Program-made: the position numbers and the translations under genes
NCBI RefSeq assembly: GCF_042434395.1
Contig: NZ_JBHLTP010000004.1
Coordinates: 124,001-188,000, forward strand
Direction: 5' to 3'
Length of the DNA: 64,000 bases
Source of the DNA: Pontibacillus salicampi
GTDB lineage: Bacteria > Bacillota > Bacilli > Bacillales > BH030062
Shown here: positions 60,601 to 64,000 of the stretch, piece after piece
Numbering within the stretch: the stretch's first letter is position 1
Layout of the letters: every line of letters begins with the position of its first letter
Notes under the pieces: generated by a model
Told to the model about the DNA's origin: nothing
Seen by the model: the letters and a program-made list of their open reading frames with translations, nothing else
Databases searched by the model: none

Positions 60601-61041
60601 ATGTATGATCCACGTCAGCAATGGTTAGGTGGTTTAGGGCAAATGTTTTTTCCTGGTAGCGGTTCACCAGGTGGCTTTCCTGGCGGACCTGGAGGCGGAT
60701 TTCCAGGTCAACAACCTCCTGGACCTCCACCAGGTCAAGGGGGAGGCGGACCACAAGGAGGCCCTCAGGGACCACCACCAGGACCACCACCTTCTACTCC
60801 GCCAATCGGGCAGCAAGGTGTTGGTGGCCAACCAAATGTATTAGCAGTAGACCCGGGAGCACTATACGGCTGCTTGTATCGGTACACATGGATTCGTTTA
60901 AATAATGGAAGAACTTTCTGGTATTATCCAACATATATTGGCAGAACCTCTGTAGCCGGCTATCGTTGGAGAAGAAGACAGCAAAGATGGGTTTATTACG
61001 GAATTGATACGAGGCAAATAGCTTCATTTTCTTGTTATTAA
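60601..61041 (+). CDS. Pro/Gly/Gln-rich protein with aromatic C-terminal domain
   Basis: A 146-residue protein. Residues 15-80 are almost only Gly, Pro and Gln in collagen-like or coat-like runs (PGGPGGGFPGQQPPGPPPG). Residues 85-146 are a compact Trp/Tyr/Arg-rich domain (LYGCLYRYTWIRLNNG, then RQQRWVYYGIDTRQIASF) that ends in SCY. I remember similar proteins in other Bacilli without a named function; a surface or spore-coat role is a guess. AAGGGGAAACGCACCG precedes the ATG. Terminator follows. Confidence 0.7.
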   Translation: MYDPRQQWLGGLGQMFFPGSGSPGGFPGGPGGGFPGQQPPGPPPGQGGGGPQGGPQGPPPGPPPSTPPIGQQGVGGQPNVLAVDPGALYGCLYRYTWIRLNNGRTFWYYPTYIGRTSVAGYRWRRRQQRWVYYGIDTRQIASFSCY

Positions 61042-61046
61042 AGCTT

Positions 61047-61081
61047 AGGAACGTCATCACCAGGTGGCGTTTCTTTTTTTG
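61047..61081 (+). terminator. Rho-independent terminator
   Basis: Imperfect stem GGAACG..CACC / GGTG.CGTTTC followed by seven or more T. Confidence 0.7.
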
Positions 61082-61251
61082 TCGAAATGAAATAGTTGCA
61101 AAAGGACAGGGAGAGGTATTATGTTAGAGAAAGGAATGTATGTAAGCGCTTTATTTTTTAGGGGGGAAAATTCTAAACTATACACAAAATTGGTATTCTT
61201 CACTGCATATACATATAGGAGATAGAGAAAGGATAGAAAGGGGAACTAGCG

Positions 61252-61794
61252 ATGGTTATTCGAGAGGCCCAACTGTCAGACGCAAAAGCAATTGCCAATG
61301 TGCATGTATCAAGCTGGAAATCAGCCTATCAACATTTAATTGAACAACAGGATATGCAAAATTTAACGCTGGAGAACAGAATCACCCTGTGGGAAACAGT
61401 GCTGAAGAAAAAAATTAATGGTCAAATGGTCTTTGTTGCTGAAGTGGAGGATCATATTGTGGGGTTCATTTCGGGTGGAAAAGAGCGAACCAAAAATTAT
61501 GGCTTTGATGCTGAAATATATGCTATATACTTGTTGGAAGACTACCAGGGTAAAGGAATAGGCAGTGGATTATTTAGCGCATTTGTGTACAATATGGCTC
61601 ATGAAGGGTACACATCCTTGCTGGTTTGGGTATTAACTCAAAATCCATACAAACGATTTTACGAAAAATATGGAGCAGCCCCTATTGAAGCTGAAAAAGT
61701 AACCATTGGGAAAGGAACGTACGAAGAAACAGCGTACGGGTGGAAGAATATGGACAAATTACTGGAGACTATCAATTATTCTAAAGCGAATTAA
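61252..61794 (+). CDS. GNAT N-acetyltransferase
   Basis: A 180-residue GNAT enzyme: MVIREAQLSDAKAIANVHVS at the start, IYAIYLLEDYQGKGIGSGLF as the acetyl-CoA-binding motif (about 90-110) and NPYKRFYEKYGA at the C-terminal motif. AAAGGGGAACTAGCG precedes the ATG. Monocistronic. Fifth GNAT protein in the window; acceptor unknown. Confidence 0.85.
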   Translation: MVIREAQLSDAKAIANVHVSSWKSAYQHLIEQQDMQNLTLENRITLWETVLKKKINGQMVFVAEVEDHIVGFISGGKERTKNYGFDAEIYAIYLLEDYQGKGIGSGLFSAFVYNMAHEGYTSLLVWVLTQNPYKRFYEKYGAAPIEAEKVTIGKGTYEETAYGWKNMDKLLETINYSKAN

Positions 61795-61945
61795 CTTCAT
61801 TGGTTGTAAATGATGTTTTGTTAAAAATGATTCATGGAGTCTTATGAACAAATGAGTGTCCTTTTCTGCTGTGAAAAGGGGCTGAATAACATTTCTCTAT
61901 AAAAGGCTGATACTAAGAGCAAAGAGATTATATTTCCATACAAAT

Positions 61946-61982
61946 GAGCAGATTGCCGGTAATCGGCAATCTGCTTTTATTA
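61946..61982. terminator. Bidirectional terminator
   Basis: GCAGATTGCCG / CGGCAATCTGC perfect stem with a 5-nt loop followed by TTTTATT, between the GNAT and the convergent CDF gene. Confidence 0.85.
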
Positions 61983-62018
61983 AATATGCTTAGTCAATAA
62001 AACGGGCTCTATTCTTAT

Positions 62019-62903
62019 TTAAACGGGTTTGCCTGTTTCGTTATATGGTTCGATATGAATTTGAGTATGCTTAATATGATGGACTTCCTCTAACGTCTCC
62101 TCTATTCGATCCGTAATATCATGACTCTCCTTAACACTTAAATCTGGTGCAACATGGATTGTTGCATCCACAAGCACTTGATTCCCAAGTAACCGTGCTT
62201 TTACATCCTCTACCCGTTTCACCCCAGGGTCTTGAGCGATGGTTTGTTTGACATCATCTAATAATTGCTCATCCACCCCATCTGTAAGAGCATGGGAAGC
62301 ATCACGGAAAATATCATAAGCGGTTTTACAAATGAGTACCCCGACAATAAAACCAGCTACAGGGTCAAGCCAGAATGCACCGAATTGGGCTCCGCTTATA
62401 CCGATAAATGCGCCAATACTTACAAGGGCGTCGGACCGATTATCCTGTGCAGCGGCATATAAAGAGTGGCTATTAATTCGTTTGGAAAGATTTAAATTAT
62501 ATCGATAAACAGCAAACATAACAACCGCAGCACCTAGAGCAGTCCAGGCTGTCAGCATGGCTGGCTGTTGTTCATACCCAGAAACAAGCTGACGGACAGT
62601 CTCATAAAGGACCTGCAAGCCAACTGTCATCATGATAAAAGCTGCGATGAGGGAGCCTATCGTTTCGGCACGAAAATGACCGTAGTGGTGGTCTCGATCA
62701 GGTGGTTTTCTGGAGATACGCAGGCCAATAAGTACCGCTAGGGAGGCGACGACGTCAGTAACATTGTTCAATCCATCCGCTCTTAGTGCTTCAGAGTTAC
62801 CGCTGTAAGCAATTAAGAGCTTTACAACTGACAGAACGAGATAGGCACCTATACTTATCCACGCACCCTGTTCCCCTTTTTTAAGTTGTTCATACTCATT
62901 CAT
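62019..62903 (-). CDS. Cation diffusion facilitator metal exporter
   Basis: A 294-residue CDF transporter. Six spans fill residues 12-205, with metal-site residues in ALRADGLNNVTDVVAS (span 2) and AAQDNRSDALVS (span 5) and the loop DHHYGHFRAETIGS. The cytoplasmic C-terminal domain (about 210-290) holds HIKHTQIHIEP. Length and the NNVTD variant of the HDxxxD site resemble the Bacillus manganese exporters MneP/MneS, so Mn(II) is the likely ion. GGAGG precedes the ATG. Monocistronic. Confidence 0.88.
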   Translation of the reverse strand: MNEYEQLKKGEQGAWISIGAYLVLSVVKLLIAYSGNSEALRADGLNNVTDVVASLAVLIGLRISRKPPDRDHHYGHFRAETIGSLIAAFIMMTVGLQVLYETVRQLVSGYEQQPAMLTAWTALGAAVVMFAVYRYNLNLSKRINSHSLYAAAQDNRSDALVSIGAFIGISGAQFGAFWLDPVAGFIVGVLICKTAYDIFRDASHALTDGVDEQLLDDVKQTIAQDPGVKRVEDVKARLLGNQVLVDATIHVAPDLSVKESHDITDRIEETLEEVHHIKHTQIHIEPYNETGKPV

Positions 62904-63218
62904 TGTACAGACCTCCGTTAACTCACTTTAGCAATATATAGCTTACCAAATGGACATCAACTGGGTCTAGAGCAACATACATTGCTGCATCCATATGTAT
63001 TGTGGGCATTAAAGTAATTTTGCTTTGGGCAACTTTACATACTAAGAGAAAACATATAGAACTAAAGACCTAAATAAGTGTCTTGATATGCAGATAGCTA
63101 GAAATCAAGATTATTTTTTGTACAAAGGGGTAAGCACATACTAAGAAATCATTTATTACTTTATATTTATAATGACAAGCAACCGAGTGTAGAAAATAAT
63201 TAGAAGGGGTGGACATTC

Positions 63219-63434
63219 ATGTTAAAAGAGACAGTTATCATTGAAGGCTCTGTACAAGGAATGAGGTTTTCTAAACCGGTATTGCTTCAATACAACCCAA
63301 ATGAGGAACAAATTGAAGAAGCTATTATAAAATTTTTTGATAGTCATGCGAACTCATTTGAAGAATTAGCAGTACAAAGAGGTTGGAGAGATTCCTATTG
63401 GACCTTCCCACAATATTATGAATTAGTAATTTAA
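63219..63434 (+). CDS. Small hypothetical protein
   Basis: A 71-residue soluble protein with a good ribosome site (AGAAGGGGTGGACATTC) and its own terminator. It begins MLKETVIIEGSVQGMRFSKP and has a helical, acidic middle and an aromatic end (WTFPQYYELVI). I recognise no family; the gene architecture makes it probably real. Confidence 0.55.
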   Translation: MLKETVIIEGSVQGMRFSKPVLLQYNPNEEQIEEAIIKFFDSHANSFEELAVQRGWRDSYWTFPQYYELVI

Positions 63435-63445
63435 TCCTAGAAATC

Positions 63446-63476
63446 GAGCTGGCTATTTAGTCAGCTATTTTTTTTG
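63446..63476 (+). terminator. Rho-independent terminator
   Basis: AGCTGGCT / AGTCAGCT stem with a short loop followed by eight T. Confidence 0.8.
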
Positions 63477-64000
63477 CTCTCATGTTCCTTACCTCCTTCC
63501 TTTATTAGCTAAATTCTCAACGATTAAATTAGAGGGCCTAAATACAACTGCTGGCTTTTCCATATTGTTTATAGAAACACTGTTTAGTAAAGCTAGAGAC
63601 CATACGTTATAAAGTATGGAAATCGTTTGTGGCATCATCTCCAATCTGTTGGATGAACTGAAGTGTACCTCTAATACGTTTGCTAAAAAGGTAAGAGAAT
63701 GGTTGGAAGCAATGCATGTATAAGTTGTGAGTTTTAACTGAATGAGTTAAACCTATACACATACCGAATTTCCTGAATTTTATCTTCTGTTGTTTACTGA
63801 TAATGTAAAGCTAAAAGGGTCTGCTGTCTGAGACAGTCATGGAGAATTGAGATAAGTTAACAACTGTTTTTCATATTGAAAATCCAGAAAACAAAAGGAC
63901 AGATGGAGGCATAAAACCTTTGTGTAATGACTGTGCTTGAACTTATTATCTTTTGAATAAAAAAATATTACTGCACCCTAGCACATCCAGTTATGATGAC
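63477..64000. other. Terminal 524 bp without a supportable gene
   Basis: A 35-codon frame at 63616-63723 (MEIVCGIISNLLDELK at its start) has no good ribosome site. A short palindrome CTGTCTGAGACAG occurs near 63822-63834. The stretch has the look of decayed sequence or the edge of a regulatory region that continues past the window. Confidence 0.4.

Noticed and set aside
63616..63723. 35-codon frame near the window end
   Set aside because: No ribosome site and no recognisable sequence; reported only as gap content.

Overview
The window looks like chromosome from a low-GC Gram-positive of the family Bacillaceae. AGGAGG-type ribosome binding sites precede almost every gene, GTG and TTG starts are common, and many proteins have recognisable Bacillus relatives (YdbC, YfmM, YcgL, YczE, AdeR/Ald, MmgD/MmgE/PrpB, AzlCD). 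Genes are short, closely packed and mostly separated by strong rho-independent hairpins. The many acidic proteins would fit a halotolerant genus such as Pontibacillus or Halobacillus, but that is inference. I see no rRNA, tRNA, CRISPR array or prophage.

Layout. 0-5 kb: a YdbC-like protein, an acidic lipoprotein, the ABC-F ATPase YfmM, and a YczE-type membrane protein divergent from a LysR regulator. 6-10 kb: a methylcitrate operon, prpC-prpD-prpB on the minus strand, driven by a strong sigma-A promoter with two cre-like CcpA sites. The prpC-prpD gap is filled by two tandem 114-bp dyad-symmetric repeats. 10-15.4 kb: a YcgL-type nucleotidyltransferase, a MerR-methyltransferase fusion, a PAS-STAS protein, and a translationally coupled SDR / QueA-like / VOC operon. 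15.6-24 kb: a sucrose-type PTS permease, small proteins, a second YczE paralog, a nucleotidyltransferase, cardiolipin synthase, two GNAT acetyltransferases and a broken catalase gene. 24-35 kb: an ECF sigma factor with a DUF4179 partner, a SulP transporter with a hairpin leader next to a universal stress protein, an ABC exporter, an HD hydrolase and an S51 peptidase.

35-41.3 kb: a Fos-like VOC protein coupled to a signal-less BtuF-like protein, then a fatty-acid degradation operon (acyl-CoA ligase, acyl-CoA dehydrogenase, 3-hydroxyacyl-CoA dehydrogenase, thiolase) with a 13/14 cre match in its leader. With prpCDB this covers the functions of the single B. subtilis mmg operon, here split over two loci. 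41.8-42.4 kb: a decayed IS1182-type element flanked by two copies of one terminator hairpin and containing a MITE-like palindromic repeat. 42.5-50.8 kb: a LysM/SleB-type hydrolase, a NUDIX hydrolase, two oxidoreductases, and the alanine catabolic pair ald-adeR divergent from a YkvI-type transporter.

51-59.3 kb is the most unusual stretch. An unrecognised secreted protein is followed by a two-gene ABC transporter. Then comes an 1871-residue surface protein that combines a phosphodiester glycosidase (NAGPA-type) domain, Ig-like domains, a calcineurin-type phosphoesterase and three CW_binding_2 repeats. The window ends with azlCD, a Pro/Gly-rich protein, a GNAT, a CDF metal exporter, a small conserved-looking protein and about 560 bases in which I see no convincing gene.
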